DNA of 35,115 nucleotides from Gemmatimonas sp. (GTDB taxonomy: Bacteria > Gemmatimonadota > Gemmatimonadetes > Gemmatimonadales > Gemmatimonadaceae): the NCBI GenBank assembly GCA_021154325.1, contig JAJKIR010000011.1:1-35115 (forward strand), given 5' to 3'. Below are positions 7,899 through 17,304 of the stretch, piece by piece (position 1 is the first letter of the stretch; the number at the start of each line of letters is the position of its first letter). The notes below the pieces were generated by a model that saw only the letters and a list, made by a program, of their open reading frames with translations, was not told the origin of the DNA and did no database searches. The translations under genes and the position numbers were made by a program.

Positions 7899-7956
7899 GA
7901 GGTGGGCCTCGGTGACGCCGTTCAGGCCGCCGGGGCGCGGGTCAATTCGCGCCGCG

Positions 7957-7997
7957 CCAACCCTTTGCCGCATCCGGTCATCTAACCAGTGCGCCCG
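7957..7997. repeat. Short dispersed repeat, copy 1
   Basis: A 41-base stretch beginning CCAACCCTTTG that matches 17264-17304 at about 34 of 41 positions in the same orientation. It lies in the gap between the paralog-operon promoter and the small gene at 8091. It has no convincing coding role; overlapping open frames in both copies give similar peptides only because the DNA is similar. Confidence 0.5.
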
Positions 7998-8090
7998 GGC
8001 CGACGGGGGGATCCGATTGGGAGGGCTGTAACCCGGGCGTGGCTCGTTGCGTACGGACGACATCTTTTCAGCGTACTCTGGAGATCCGGA

Positions 8091-8252
8091 ATGTCGATTT
8101 TCAAGCGGCTCTTCTCGTCGAATACCCCAGCGCCCGTGAATCGCGTGCGCATCTGCGTGGAATGCGGCATGCCCGTGGCCGAGCACAAGGACTGGTGCTC
8201 CATCCTGCGCGGCCAGGTGGAAATGGAGCGACGAAAGGCCGAGCGCCAGTAA
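8091..8252 (+). CDS. Small CxxC protein, possible zinc ribbon
   Basis: A 53-residue protein beginning MSIFKRLFSS. It carries CVECGMPVAEHKDWC, giving Cys spacing x2 then x10 with a His between. That is too few ligands for a certain zinc site unless the His takes part. The C-terminus is a charged helix (RGQVEMERRKAERQ). The start is chosen because GGAG lies seven bases upstream; the longer open frame from 7989 lacks a ribosome site and overlaps the dispersed repeat. It faces the DinB-like gene convergently. Function unknown. Confidence 0.6.
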   Translation: MSIFKRLFSSNTPAPVNRVRICVECGMPVAEHKDWCSILRGQVEMERRKAERQ

Positions 8253-8299
8253 GTTGCCGTGGGCAGGACCCAGCGCCGGAACGCCTCCTCAGGCTGCGC

Positions 8300-8824
8300 C
8301 TATTGCTTTTGTGACGAGGGCGGCACCATCCCCTTGATCCTCAGATAGGTGACGATGTTGCCGTAGTGCTCCCAGTCGTGAGTGGCGTTGTCCATGAGGC
8401 CGCGAATCTTCGCCTGCTGCCCGCCCCAGATGGTCGTGACGCCAGAGGCCTGGGCGTCGGTGATCCCGTACGCCTTCTCGCAGTAGGCGCCGGCATCCTG
8501 AATGGCCTTGATGACGTCGGCCTTCGCGGTGAGCGTCTTCTCGAATTGCGTCTGCTTCACCGGCTCGCCGAGGATCTGCGCGCACCAGCCCATCTCGTCG
8601 TCGGCCACGTGCGCGACGATCTGGCCGAAGCTGCGGACCGTCGCCACCGGCTTGAAGGCGAAGTTGGCTTCGCTCATCTGTTCGGCGGAGCGGACGATGT
8701 AGTTGTGCGCCGCGATCCAGTTGGCGCGCGCCGCGGCGACGGCCACACGCGACTGGTCAGCTCCCTGCTGCTGCTGAGCGACAACGGGCGTGGCAATCAC
8801 GAGAAGGAGAAGGGAACAGCGCAT
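8300..8824 (-). CDS. Secreted DinB-like protein
   Basis: A 174-residue protein with a signal peptide (MRCSLLLLVIATPVVAQ) and a DinB/YfiT-like four-helix bundle. Metal-binding type His residues appear in GQIVAHVADDEMGW and in ATHDWEHYGNIVTYLR, the latter being the typical closing helix of the fold. DinB-like proteins include metal-dependent thiol transferases, but many members, including exported ones, have no known reaction. AGGAG lies five to six bases before the ATG. It follows the EEP lipoprotein gene by 69 bp and is probably cotranscribed with it. Confidence 0.87.
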   Translation of the reverse strand: MRCSLLLLVIATPVVAQQQQGADQSRVAVAAARANWIAAHNYIVRSAEQMSEANFAFKPVATVRSFGQIVAHVADDEMGWCAQILGEPVKQTQFEKTLTAKADVIKAIQDAGAYCEKAYGITDAQASGVTTIWGGQQAKIRGLMDNATHDWEHYGNIVTYLRIKGMVPPSSQKQ

Positions 8825-8893
8825 GTGAGCTCCTGGCTTGAGCAGTCGCGAAAGTAATTCCTGATTTCAACGATGTCACGACTCGCGAGCAGT

Positions 8894-9745
8894 CTACCGC
8901 GATAACGAGCCGCCGAACGAGAGATTAACGACGACTGGGCGATGATCGGAGCTGGAAGGGACGACTGGCACGAATGCGGTGTCGATTTTGCCGTTAGGCG
9001 ACACGAGAACGTAGTCGATGCGTTCGCTGGGAGTGTCGGCCGGATAGGTGAAGCCCGGCCCGGCTGTAGTCGGCCAGCTGTCGTGCATTCGCGCAAAGAG
9101 CGGTTGGAGCTCGGGGGCCTCAGGCAGTGCGTTCATGTCGCCGAGGAGCAGCGTCGGGGCGTCCGCGGCGCCGATGAGCGCGAGCATCTCCGCGACCTGT
9201 GTTCGTCGCACCGATGGATCCTTGCGGTAGTCGAGGTGGGTGACGAAGACGCGGACACGTGTGCCGTGCACGTCGATGGTCGCCGCGAGGAGGCCCGGCA
9301 TGCGCGTGGGAACCGGATTGTCCGCCTGCGTGGAGAGCCGGGTGAGCGTATCATTTTCCCACGCCACGATAGGATACCGACTGAGCAGCGCGACGCCGAA
9401 CTCGCGCTTCGGCGCATCGACGGTCGCGCCGGGAAGCTCGTAAATGGGCGCGAAGCGGACCGTCATGCCTAACGACTCACCGAGCCGGCTGGCCTGGTCG
9501 ACGAAGCCGCTGCGGTCTGACCAGTGCACGTCCACTTCCTCGAGGCCGACGATGTCGAGTGCGAGGGCGCGAATCGTCGCCGCGGTGCGATCGATGTCAC
9601 CGTGCCCAGCGTGGATGTTGTACGTCATCACCCGGAGCGTCGCGCTCGGGGCGCTGCGCGCTGAAGAAGGCGGGATCGCGCGCGGTGCACTCGTGCAGGC
9701 GACGAGCGCGAAGCAGGTGCTGACGAAGCGAAATTGAGTGTTCAA
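8894..9745 (-). CDS. Endonuclease/exonuclease/phosphatase-family lipoprotein
   Basis: A metal-dependent phosphoesterase of the EEP fold, probably lipid-anchored. The catalytic series is intact: MTYNIH, GLEEVD (metal Glu), REFGVALLSRYPI, VTHLDYRKDP, LLGDMNALPE, RIDYVL and SDHRPVVV (general-base His). The substrate could be a nucleic acid, a sugar phosphate or a phospholipid head group and cannot be told from sequence. The TTG at 9745 is preferred: it gives a short signal ending in the lipobox LVAC and has GAGG upstream; a TTG at 9787 would add 14 poorly supported residues. It follows the SusC-SusD-receptor operon by about 50 bp, suggesting it processes the imported compound. A damaged remnant of a closely related gene lies at 17302-17370. 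Confidence 0.88.
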   Translation of the reverse strand: MNTQFRFVSTCFALVACTSAPRAIPPSSARSAPSATLRVMTYNIHAGHGDIDRTAATIRALALDIVGLEEVDVHWSDRSGFVDQASRLGESLGMTVRFAPIYELPGATVDAPKREFGVALLSRYPIVAWENDTLTRLSTQADNPVPTRMPGLLAATIDVHGTRVRVFVTHLDYRKDPSVRRTQVAEMLALIGAADAPTLLLGDMNALPEAPELQPLFARMHDSWPTTAGPGFTYPADTPSERIDYVLVSPNGKIDTAFVPVVPSSSDHRPVVVNLSFGGSLSR

Positions 9746-9798
9746 CCAATAATCCTCGCACTCATCTACACGGGTCGGCAGAAGCAAGAATCAGGCGA

Positions 9799-12700
9799 TC
9801 AATCCGCGCGGAGACCCACCCTGAGTGTCCGCGGCGCGACGCGCAGCCTCGGTGCACCGAAGAGGGAGGTCGGGTCATTCGGATCCTGATCGCCGATGTT
9901 GGTGTTGATCGATACGATCGCGTTAGAGCCGAGCAGGTTGAACAGATCGAACGTCAGCGTCGGACCGCGGGGGCTGTGCCACTCGAGATGCGCGTCCACG
10001 ATGTCTCGGCTGGCATACTGCCGCGATCCGCGGGGCTCGACGAAGATCGTTTGACCCAGCACTGTGCGCAACGCGTCGTCAGGCACGTTCTCGCCGGTCG
10101 TCGTGCCATTCGCTCGCGAGTACCGATAGCGGCCGAGGAGTTGAAAGCTCGGTGAAAAGCGCTCGCCGAGGACGTGGGTGTAGACGAGGCCTCCACGCAG
10201 GGCACCGGGAAGCCGCGCGGTCAGCCACACTTTGCCCTCCATCTCGAGCGCGTCGGGGAGAAGTCCCGTCGCGTTGATCGCCTCGTTAGGCCGCACGAAT
10301 TGGCCGGCTGAGAACGCGCTGCCAGTGGTCCCGTATCCGGTGACGCCGGCGACGTTGCCGCGCAGCCGCGCACCAGTGAGCGAGGCCTCCCCACGCCACG
10401 ACTCGCCGAATCGACGGAGCTGGAAGGTGATCTGCTGGTATCTCCGCTTCGCCTGCGGGATCGTCGTCAACACGAGATCGGGATTCCACCCGAGCTGGCG
10501 GATGTCGTCCGCGGAATAGCCGAGGAGCGACTCGGGAGGGAATTTCGCGTTCGCGGTAATGACATCCAGTGCGCGCCGCAAATCCTTGTTGGCGACGTAG
10601 ACCGTCGGCAGCACGAGTGGGTGCCCGTTCGCGTCGAGCACGAGACCGTTGACGAATCGGTGATTGACCGCAATATCGTTGATCGCGGTGTAGTTCTGGA
10701 GAATGTTGCGGTCGACGAGCCCGACGATATCGCCGTTCCGCCGATTGATGTAGGTCACCTCGAGCTTCCACGAAGCGCCGAGGGTCTTCTCGACGCCCAC
10801 CATTGCCTGGTCGACGTACGGCTGCCGGTAGTGCTCTACTCGTCCCGACTCGTTGAGTATCAGCTCATCGTAGAAGGTGCCAAAGCCCGAGCCGGGTGCA
10901 TCGCGTTCGGCGGTGGTGTAGATCCGGTGCGAATCGGTGAGCGGAGGCGCCGTGTAGTAGAATCGCTCGTTCGTGTACGCATCGACCCCGGCCGCCCGAT
11001 CGAAGAAGAGGGAGAACATCCCCTGGTGATAACGGCCCCAATGCGCCTTCAACGCGAGCGTGTTGCGGCCCGTGACGTCCCACGACATGCCGAGGCGTGG
11101 GTCGAGTCCCGTCGCGTGAGCGGCTCGGAATGCATCGCAACTGGCACTCGGTGCCGCAATCGACGCGCACCGCGGATGCACGAAGCCTGCCCAGTGACCG
11201 AGGCGTAATCCTGGCGTGATCGTTAGACGACCGCCTAACGTGGCGTAATCCTGAAGGAACAGCGCCTCGCTGGCGACATCGCTGTCGAGATGCATGTCGC
11301 CGCCCCAATCACTGGCCACGGTTTGCCAAGTGCTGGCATCGGTGGGATCGAAGTTGGCGACGCCGCTCGTGTAAGGACGCCAGGTGAGGCCGCCGTTGCG
11401 GGTGCGATCGCTGCGCCAGCGTCCGCGCGACGCGTCACCGCCGAACACGAGGCGATGGTCGCTCGCGAGCAGGTGTTGCCCCCGCGTCCACTGTGCAGTC
11501 ACGGCAAGGTTAGACGGCTCGTGCATCTCGTCGAACGCCGCATTCTGATAGGTCGGCATGCGGCCCAACTGGAACAGCTGGACGGCCGGCACCGACGGAC
11601 CGGTGTAGCCGATTCGGGTCTCGCGCGCGGTGAAGCCGGCGAGGCGGATGTCGAGCTGATTCGTCGCGCTGGCGGCGTTGTTCCACGAGAGCTCGTAGAA
11701 CGTCGCCGGTTGTCGCGCCGCGACCGTCGCCGAGGGATCGTCGACGCCGTTGATGCCGGCGTGCTCGGTGGAGAACGACGAGTAGCCGACGAGCACATCG
11801 ACGCGCTGGCCGAGGGTGGGGAGCCAGGTGAGCTTCCCGAGCGCACGGCCGTCCCGATGGGTCTCGCGTACGGGCTGAAAGTCACGCGGGGCTGCCGTCG
11901 TCAGGTCCGGCGACCGCAGATCGCGACCGATCAACTGGCCGGCCACGAAGTAGAAGAGCCGGTCGCGAGCGATTGGCCCGAGAAGCTCGCCACTCAACTC
12001 GCGCCGGCCTGCCTCCTCGACCCCCTGCTCGTTGGCATTGAGGTTCGTCGCCGTCAGACCGGTCGATTCGTAATTGGTGCGCAGTGCGTAACGACGCTCG
12101 TTGCCCCCGGTCTTCGTGATGGCGTTGATGATTCCGCCCTGGAAGTTTCCGTTCTCGGCGCCGACACCGAGCCCACGCACGTTGACGGACTCGATCCAGT
12201 CAACGCTCAGCGAGAGGAAGTCCCCGCCGAGTCCTGGGTGGCTGATCGACACCCCGTCCAGCTGATAGTCGTTGGAGACGCCAGGCGCGCCGCCCCAGAG
12301 CTGATTGGTACGAGCGCCGGGCACGAGTGAAACGAGGCTCGACGCGTCGCGTGCGGTCGGCAGGAGCTCCGTATACGCTCGGCTCAGACGGATCGGCAGC
12401 TCCGTCGTCATCGCGTCGATCGACAGGGGCGACGCGAGCACTTCGACTGTCGAGAGGCGGCGGGGCGCTCTGGTCAGGCGGATCTGCAGCTGCAGCGTTT
12501 GCCCGGCTGCGACCCGGATCCCCGTTAGCTCCGCACCGCGATATCCAAGGCGGCGCGCCGTTAGGCTGTAAACGCCGGGCGCGAGGCTGTCGAGCGCGAA
12601 CGAACCATCGGCGATCGTAATCGCCTCGCGCCCATGTCCGTCAGCGCTCCGCACGACCTGCACGGCCGCGTCGGCGAGGGGACAGCTGTCTGCACACACG

Positions 12701-12825
12701 CCGGCCGCGAGCGAGTCGAGCTGCACGACCCTGCCGACGATCGCGCCGGACTGGCCGTGTAGCGGCGGGGCGGTGACCGAGAGAACGGCCGCCGCGAGTG
12801 GAAAGACGAGCCGGATTCGGGGCAA
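9799..12825 (-). CDS. TonB-dependent receptor with carboxypeptidase-regulatory-like domain
   Basis: A 1008-residue outer-membrane receptor. A signal peptide (about 1-25, ending PPLHGQ) is followed by a CarboxypepD_reg-like domain (about 28-118), a plug (about 130-245; STVEVLASP, then GGIINAITKTGG) and a long beta-barrel ending in an aromatic/charged strand (LRVAPRTLRVGLRAD). Receptors of this type import ligands by TonB-ExbBD energy. The start is a TTG two codons after the SusD stop in the same frame; no ATG or GTG lies near, the signal peptide begins here, and reinitiation from SusD seems likely. It belongs to the transcript SusC - SusD - this receptor - EEP - DinB. Having two TonB receptors in one operon is notable. 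Confidence 0.92.
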   Translation of the reverse strand: MPRIRLVFPLAAAVLSVTAPPLHGQSGAIVGRVVQLDSLAAGVCADSCPLADAAVQVVRSADGHGREAITIADGSFALDSLAPGVYSLTARRLGYRGAELTGIRVAAGQTLQLQIRLTRAPRRLSTVEVLASPLSIDAMTTELPIRLSRAYTELLPTARDASSLVSLVPGARTNQLWGGAPGVSNDYQLDGVSISHPGLGGDFLSLSVDWIESVNVRGLGVGAENGNFQGGIINAITKTGGNERRYALRTNYESTGLTATNLNANEQGVEEAGRRELSGELLGPIARDRLFYFVAGQLIGRDLRSPDLTTAAPRDFQPVRETHRDGRALGKLTWLPTLGQRVDVLVGYSSFSTEHAGINGVDDPSATVAARQPATFYELSWNNAASATNQLDIRLAGFTARETRIGYTGPSVPAVQLFQLGRMPTYQNAAFDEMHEPSNLAVTAQWTRGQHLLASDHRLVFGGDASRGRWRSDRTRNGGLTWRPYTSGVANFDPTDASTWQTVASDWGGDMHLDSDVASEALFLQDYATLGGRLTITPGLRLGHWAGFVHPRCASIAAPSASCDAFRAAHATGLDPRLGMSWDVTGRNTLALKAHWGRYHQGMFSLFFDRAAGVDAYTNERFYYTAPPLTDSHRIYTTAERDAPGSGFGTFYDELILNESGRVEHYRQPYVDQAMVGVEKTLGASWKLEVTYINRRNGDIVGLVDRNILQNYTAINDIAVNHRFVNGLVLDANGHPLVLPTVYVANKDLRRALDVITANAKFPPESLLGYSADDIRQLGWNPDLVLTTIPQAKRRYQQITFQLRRFGESWRGEASLTGARLRGNVAGVTGYGTTGSAFSAGQFVRPNEAINATGLLPDALEMEGKVWLTARLPGALRGGLVYTHVLGERFSPSFQLLGRYRYSRANGTTTGENVPDDALRTVLGQTIFVEPRGSRQYASRDIVDAHLEWHSPRGPTLTFDLFNLLGSNAIVSINTNIGDQDPNDPTSLFGAPRLRVAPRTLRVGLRAD

Positions 12826-12831
12826 AGCTAC

Positions 12832-14118
12832 TCAGGCACTCGGATTCCCCGCCTTCTCGGTGAGTGGAATGATGAAGCACTTCGCGGTGCCATACGAGTC
12901 CGTGAATACGGGATACTTCCCCGTGGGGAACAGGTTGATGCCCGCCTTGGCGTACCGGCGCAGATCGCCGAGTCGCTGACCCGTGAGATAGAAATCGCGC
13001 GCCCGCTGGGCACGGAGCTCGGCCATCAGCTGATCGCCGCTCAGCGACACCGGCGCCTGGCCGCCCACGGCGCGCCGCGCGTTCACGAAATCCAACGTCG
13101 TCTGCACCGGACCATCCAACTCGGCGATGACGTACCGCGCCTCCAGGCCTGTCGCCATCTTGACGTCGCTCTCCACGCTCACGCGCGGCGCGGCGCCTGA
13201 CGACACCCACTCGCTGTACATGTACGGTGTGAGCGGCGTGTAGATCGAGCCGCCGGTGAGTCCGAGCTGCGTGGATGCCGGCTGGGGCACGCGGGGATCG
13301 GCGAGTCCGAGGAATGCCGGCGCCATCGCGAGCGACGCGCCCGACGCGTGCGTCAGACCGTTGAGCGCGTTGTTCTCGCGCACCGTGTTGCTCGAGTAGT
13401 ACGCGAGCTTCTCGTAACTCGCCGGCACCTGCGCGGCGTAGGCGCGTGCCTTGGCGGCGTCGCCGAGCTTGAGCGCGGCACGCGCGCCACCAACTTGCGA
13501 CATGTGAATGATGTCCTGGGCGGCCGCGACGTTGCTGCCTGTCGACGCCGCAGTCGCCACCGTGATCGCTTCGTCAAAGTGTGAGAGGGCAATCTGCAGC
13601 AGCTCGGCGGACGTCTTTGGAGCGCTCAGGTTGACCGGTGCCTCGCAGAAGCCTTCGCCGAGCAGGGTGTACGCGTACCCGCCATAGGCAAGGACGCGCG
13701 CAACGTCGAGGCTGGACGACGCACCGCTCCCGAGCATCGTCTTCAGACGAGCGGCGGCGTCGTCGGCCGATTGGCGCGCGCGCTGGAGGTACTCGTAGAC
13801 ACTCGAGTTGATGGAGTTGAGATCGGTGAAGTCGTGCAGCGAGAACTGGCGCACGTCCACGTTCGTGTGATCGGTGAACGCCTCGTCGGCGAGCACGGCG
13901 GACCATTGCGCGTACTGGCCGTAGGCGTACTGGAACTCTCCGATGGCGCCGTTGACGATGAGTTGCTGGAGCGCCGCGTCGCCGAGCTGTTCTTCCTGAA
14001 TGGCGCCAGGGTTCTCGACGTCGAGAATGCCTTGGCACGCGGTCGCACTCGCGAGGAGCAAGGCGCCGACCGAGATCGTGAGGCCGCGGCGCGCACGGGA
14101 TGTCGTTGTGTTTGTCAT
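12832..14118 (-). CDS. SusD/RagB-like nutrient-binding lipoprotein
   Basis: A 428-residue SusD-family surface lipoprotein that forms the lid over its SusC partner. The signal ends in the lipobox LASATAC (Cys 28). After it comes the conserved opening LDVENPGAIQEEQL; helical TPR-like regions follow, and ELRAQRARDFYLTGQRLGDLRRYAK is the typical C-terminal RagB signature. It ends FIIPLTEKAGNPSA. The ATG overlaps the SusC stop by one base (TGATG), so this start is preferred over the frame extending inside susC. The ligand is unknown; SusD proteins are not restricted to glycans. Confidence 0.93.
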   Translation of the reverse strand: MTNTTTSRARRGLTISVGALLLASATACQGILDVENPGAIQEEQLGDAALQQLIVNGAIGEFQYAYGQYAQWSAVLADEAFTDHTNVDVRQFSLHDFTDLNSINSSVYEYLQRARQSADDAAARLKTMLGSGASSSLDVARVLAYGGYAYTLLGEGFCEAPVNLSAPKTSAELLQIALSHFDEAITVATAASTGSNVAAAQDIIHMSQVGGARAALKLGDAAKARAYAAQVPASYEKLAYYSSNTVRENNALNGLTHASGASLAMAPAFLGLADPRVPQPASTQLGLTGGSIYTPLTPYMYSEWVSSGAAPRVSVESDVKMATGLEARYVIAELDGPVQTTLDFVNARRAVGGQAPVSLSGDQLMAELRAQRARDFYLTGQRLGDLRRYAKAGINLFPTGKYPVFTDSYGTAKCFIIPLTEKAGNPSA

Positions 14119-17105
14119 CAGAAGCCCACCGAGAGCGAGAGGGAATAACGCCGCGTCATCGGCACCGTCCAGCTGTCGTTGCGATTGAAGGTCGAGCTGC
14201 CGCCGTTGAAGTTGATCTCGGGATCGGCGCCGCCGTACTTCGTCCAGATCTTCAGGTTGTGGCCGGCGAGCATCAGCGTCGCGCGATCGGCGACGCGGCC
14301 GAGGAAGCGCCGCGGCAGATCGTAGCTGAGCGACAGATCGCGGAACTTGATGAAGTCGGCCGGCTGCACGAAGAAGTAGTTCTCTGACGCGAACATGCGC
14401 GCGAGCACTTCGTCCGGATCGGCGGCGGGGTTCACCGTCTCCCACGACACGCCGGCGCGATCCCGCCGCCAGTCCTTGACGTTGAACTGATAGTTGCCGC
14501 CTTTGTAGTCGAAGAGGCTGTGGACGCGGAAGTTGCCGAACACGATGAAGTCGTTCGAAAACCCCATCTCGCGTGTGGGCACGGAAGGTCCGCGATAGAC
14601 ACTCACCGGATCGAGGATCGGCTGACCGCTCGCGTTCTTCACGAGCTTGCCGCTCGCGTCGTACTGAACGCGCTGCGCCCAGAATGCGGCGAGCGGGTAC
14701 CCCTCCTGATAGCGCTGCACTGGCGCATAGTCGCCAAAGATGATCGGGTCGCGCTCGTCACCGAACGAGACGAGACGATTGCGGTTCGTCGCGAGTGTGA
14801 GCGAGTTCTCGATCGTGAGCGACTGGCGTCTGAGCGGCGTCGCGCCCAACACGATCTCGAGGCCGCTGTTGGAGATCGTGCCGAGGTTCTGGAGCTGGGT
14901 TCCGGCGAATCCGGTGGATGGGGGAACGGCGACCGGAAGCAGCGCGTCGCGCGTCGTCTTGTTGTAGTAGGTCCCGTCCAGCGTTAGGCGCCTATCGAGC
15001 AAGGCGCTCTCGAATCCGAGCTCGATCTCCGTGCCGCGCTCCGGCTTGAGGTTCGGGTTCCCGACGGAGCCGTAGCGCAGCGCCGACAACGTGCCGCCGG
15101 ACGTGGTGACGACCGATGTGGTGTACGATCGGATCGCGTCGAACGGGCCGGGCGCGTTCCCGGCCTGTCCCCACGCGAAGCGCAATCGCAGCTCGTCCAC
15201 CGACGGCAGGTGGAAGAAGGGCTCCTCCGAGAGGACATAGGATACCGATGCCTTCGGGTAGAACACTCGGCGCAGGTCGGCGCCGAACGCGGAGTTGTTG
15301 TCGACGCGCAGCGCGGCCGTGACGAAGAGCCGATCGCGCCACGCGCCCTGCTCCTGCGCGTAGAAGCCGATCGACTTCTGCGTCGTGTCCTGCTCGCGGC
15401 CGGTGGTTACGGCGGCCGAAGACACCGACCGGATGCCCGTGGAGCCGAGGTCCTGCCCGAACGCATCGGTTCGGTGAAAGGCGTCCGCGAGGTACTGCAC
15501 GCCGAACGACGTGTTCGAAACGAAGGCCGGCGAGAACGCGTGCGTGATCGTCCCGTCGTAGTTCAGCGTGAGGTTCTGGTTGATCGGTCGCCCCTGCGCG
15601 ATGAACCCCTTGGTGTTGACGAGGTCGAAGCTCGCGCGAGCGCTGAACGGATCGAGCCCTCCCGGCTGCGGCGGGAAGTACAGCTCCGCCTGGCCGATGT
15701 TCATGTCGAGACCCACGCGCACCTTGTTCGTGAGCCACGAGAACGGCCGGTAGTCGCCTGACGAGCCGAGAATGAAGCGATCGGATTGCGTCTGGTTGTC
15801 GTATGTGTTGGCGACTTCGGGGAGAATGGTGAAGTAGTTGAGTCCCGCTGGATAGGGATACTTGCGCCCGGGGATCGCCAGATAGGAGCTGATGATGAGC
15901 CCGAACGCGATGTTGTCGTTGAGCGGTAGCCGCACGTGGTTGCGGCTGTACCCGATGTTGGTGTTGAAGCTCAGCTTTGTCGACGGCACGAAGGAGAAGT
16001 TGCCGCGCAGCGAACCGAGGTTGGCGTAGTTGTTGAGGTTCACGCCGTCTTCCTTGTCCTGGTCGCCCGACACGAAGAAGGTGAAGCGATCGCCGCCTCC
16101 GCTCGCCGATACGCTCATCTTGGACAGATTTCCGTTACGGAGCGCGTTAGGCTCCGACATCACGCGATGCGAGATGATGTCGCCCACCGCGTGACCGGCA
16201 AAGTCGGGGTAGTTCGTGGGATCGGCGATACGCGCCGCCGTGGCGACCGCGTAGTTCACCGGCCGCATCGACGCCTGCCACTCGGAGTAGCCCGTCTCGA
16301 CACGGGCGTTCCACTTTGTCTGGCCGGCGCGGCCACGCTTCGTGATGATCTGAATGACGCCGGACGCTGCTTCGGCGCCGTAGAGCGTCGCCGCCGCCGG
16401 ACCCTTGATGACCTCGATCGACTCGATGTCGTTCGGGTTGATCGCGTCGAGCGACGACGTGGTCTGGCCGAAGACAGTAAAGTTGCCCTGATCGCGCGTG
16501 GTGACGCGCACGCCGTCGATGTAGATCGTCGGCGTGTTGCCGGCGTAGAGCGAGCCAGCGCCGCGGATGCGATAGTTGGCTGACGTGCCGGCCGAGCCCG
16601 ACCCGGGAACGAGCGTCAGTCCGGGCACCTTGGACTGCAGCACCTCGGAGATGTTGCTGAGGGTGGACTGCTGCACGACGTCGGCGACGGACACGGTTGA
16701 CACGGTATTCCCGATGGCGCGCCGCCGCGTGTCGCCCGCCGTGCCGGTGACGACGACGGCATCGAGCGCGGTGGCGGCCGGCTCGAGGCCCACCGTGACG
16801 TCCGCGGTTCCTCCCGCGGTCACGGTGACGTTCACGCTGGCAGGCGCGTAGCCGAGACTGCGCGCGCGAATCTCGTGCGCGCCGGCGGGGACACTCGTAA
16901 GGCGGAAGCGTCCGTCCGTATCGACGCTCGTTCCGAGTGTGCTCCCGGCGACGGTGATCTGCGCCGTGGTCACGGGCATAGCCGTGTGCGCGTCGGTCAC
17001 GCGTCCGGTGACTGTCCCGGTCTGCGCGCCCGCGGCGTGGCCGGTAGCGGCCAGTGCCACAGCAAACACGAACGCGGCGAGGGTGGGTCGGTGAGAAGCG
17101 ATCAT
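14118..17105 (-). CDS. SusC/RagA-like TonB-linked outer membrane protein
   Basis: A 995-residue SusC-family transporter. A signal peptide (MIASHRPTLAAFVFAVALAA, cleaved near AGAQT) is followed by a carboxypeptidase-regulatory-like domain (about 30-112; TVTGRVTDAHTAMPV), a plug (about 113-235) with VEVIKGPAAATLYGAEAASG and VIQIITKRG, and a barrel ending YSLSLSVGF with the C-terminal Phe used for outer-membrane assembly. GGAG lies nine bases before the chosen ATG; the open frame to 17267 lacks a signal sequence at its start. First gene of the uptake operon. A weak promoter candidate (TTGCTG, 17 bp, CAGAAT) lies at 17208-17236. Confidence 0.94.
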   Translation of the reverse strand: MIASHRPTLAAFVFAVALAATGHAAGAQTGTVTGRVTDAHTAMPVTTAQITVAGSTLGTSVDTDGRFRLTSVPAGAHEIRARSLGYAPASVNVTVTAGGTADVTVGLEPAATALDAVVVTGTAGDTRRRAIGNTVSTVSVADVVQQSTLSNISEVLQSKVPGLTLVPGSGSAGTSANYRIRGAGSLYAGNTPTIYIDGVRVTTRDQGNFTVFGQTTSSLDAINPNDIESIEVIKGPAAATLYGAEAASGVIQIITKRGRAGQTKWNARVETGYSEWQASMRPVNYAVATAARIADPTNYPDFAGHAVGDIISHRVMSEPNALRNGNLSKMSVSASGGGDRFTFFVSGDQDKEDGVNLNNYANLGSLRGNFSFVPSTKLSFNTNIGYSRNHVRLPLNDNIAFGLIISSYLAIPGRKYPYPAGLNYFTILPEVANTYDNQTQSDRFILGSSGDYRPFSWLTNKVRVGLDMNIGQAELYFPPQPGGLDPFSARASFDLVNTKGFIAQGRPINQNLTLNYDGTITHAFSPAFVSNTSFGVQYLADAFHRTDAFGQDLGSTGIRSVSSAAVTTGREQDTTQKSIGFYAQEQGAWRDRLFVTAALRVDNNSAFGADLRRVFYPKASVSYVLSEEPFFHLPSVDELRLRFAWGQAGNAPGPFDAIRSYTTSVVTTSGGTLSALRYGSVGNPNLKPERGTEIELGFESALLDRRLTLDGTYYNKTTRDALLPVAVPPSTGFAGTQLQNLGTISNSGLEIVLGATPLRRQSLTIENSLTLATNRNRLVSFGDERDPIIFGDYAPVQRYQEGYPLAAFWAQRVQYDASGKLVKNASGQPILDPVSVYRGPSVPTREMGFSNDFIVFGNFRVHSLFDYKGGNYQFNVKDWRRDRAGVSWETVNPAADPDEVLARMFASENYFFVQPADFIKFRDLSLSYDLPRRFLGRVADRATLMLAGHNLKIWTKYGGADPEINFNGGSSTFNRNDSWTVPMTRRYSLSLSVGF

Positions 17106-17207
17106 CACTTCATTCTCCGCGTGGAGAGCAGGAAGGAGAGGTGCCAGTGAGGGAGCTCGATGCCTCGACAGACTCAGATCGGTCCATCGTGTTCCCTGGT
17201 CTGGCAG

Positions 17208-17236
17208 ATTCTGCCTCCACGACACGACAACAGCAA
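17208..17236 (-). promoter_or_regulatory. Weak promoter candidate for the SusC operon
   Basis: On the minus strand TTGCTG (17236-17231) and CAGAAT (17213-17208) are 17 bp apart, about 100 bases upstream of the susC start. Both boxes match consensus only partly, so this is a guess by position. Confidence 0.25.
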
Positions 17237-17263
17237 GGCGGAGTGAGAAGACCCCTCGCCGTA

Positions 17264-17304
17264 CCAACCCTTTGTCGGATCGGGTGATCTACCCAATGCG
17301 TCCG
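17264..17304. repeat. Short dispersed repeat, copy 2
   Basis: Matches 7957-7997 at about 34 of 41 positions. It directly abuts the 3' end of the EEP gene remnant and lies upstream of susC. Confidence 0.5.

Noticed and set aside
11290..12330. 346-codon plus-strand open frame
   Set aside because: Antisense to the TonB-dependent receptor; no recognisable domain.
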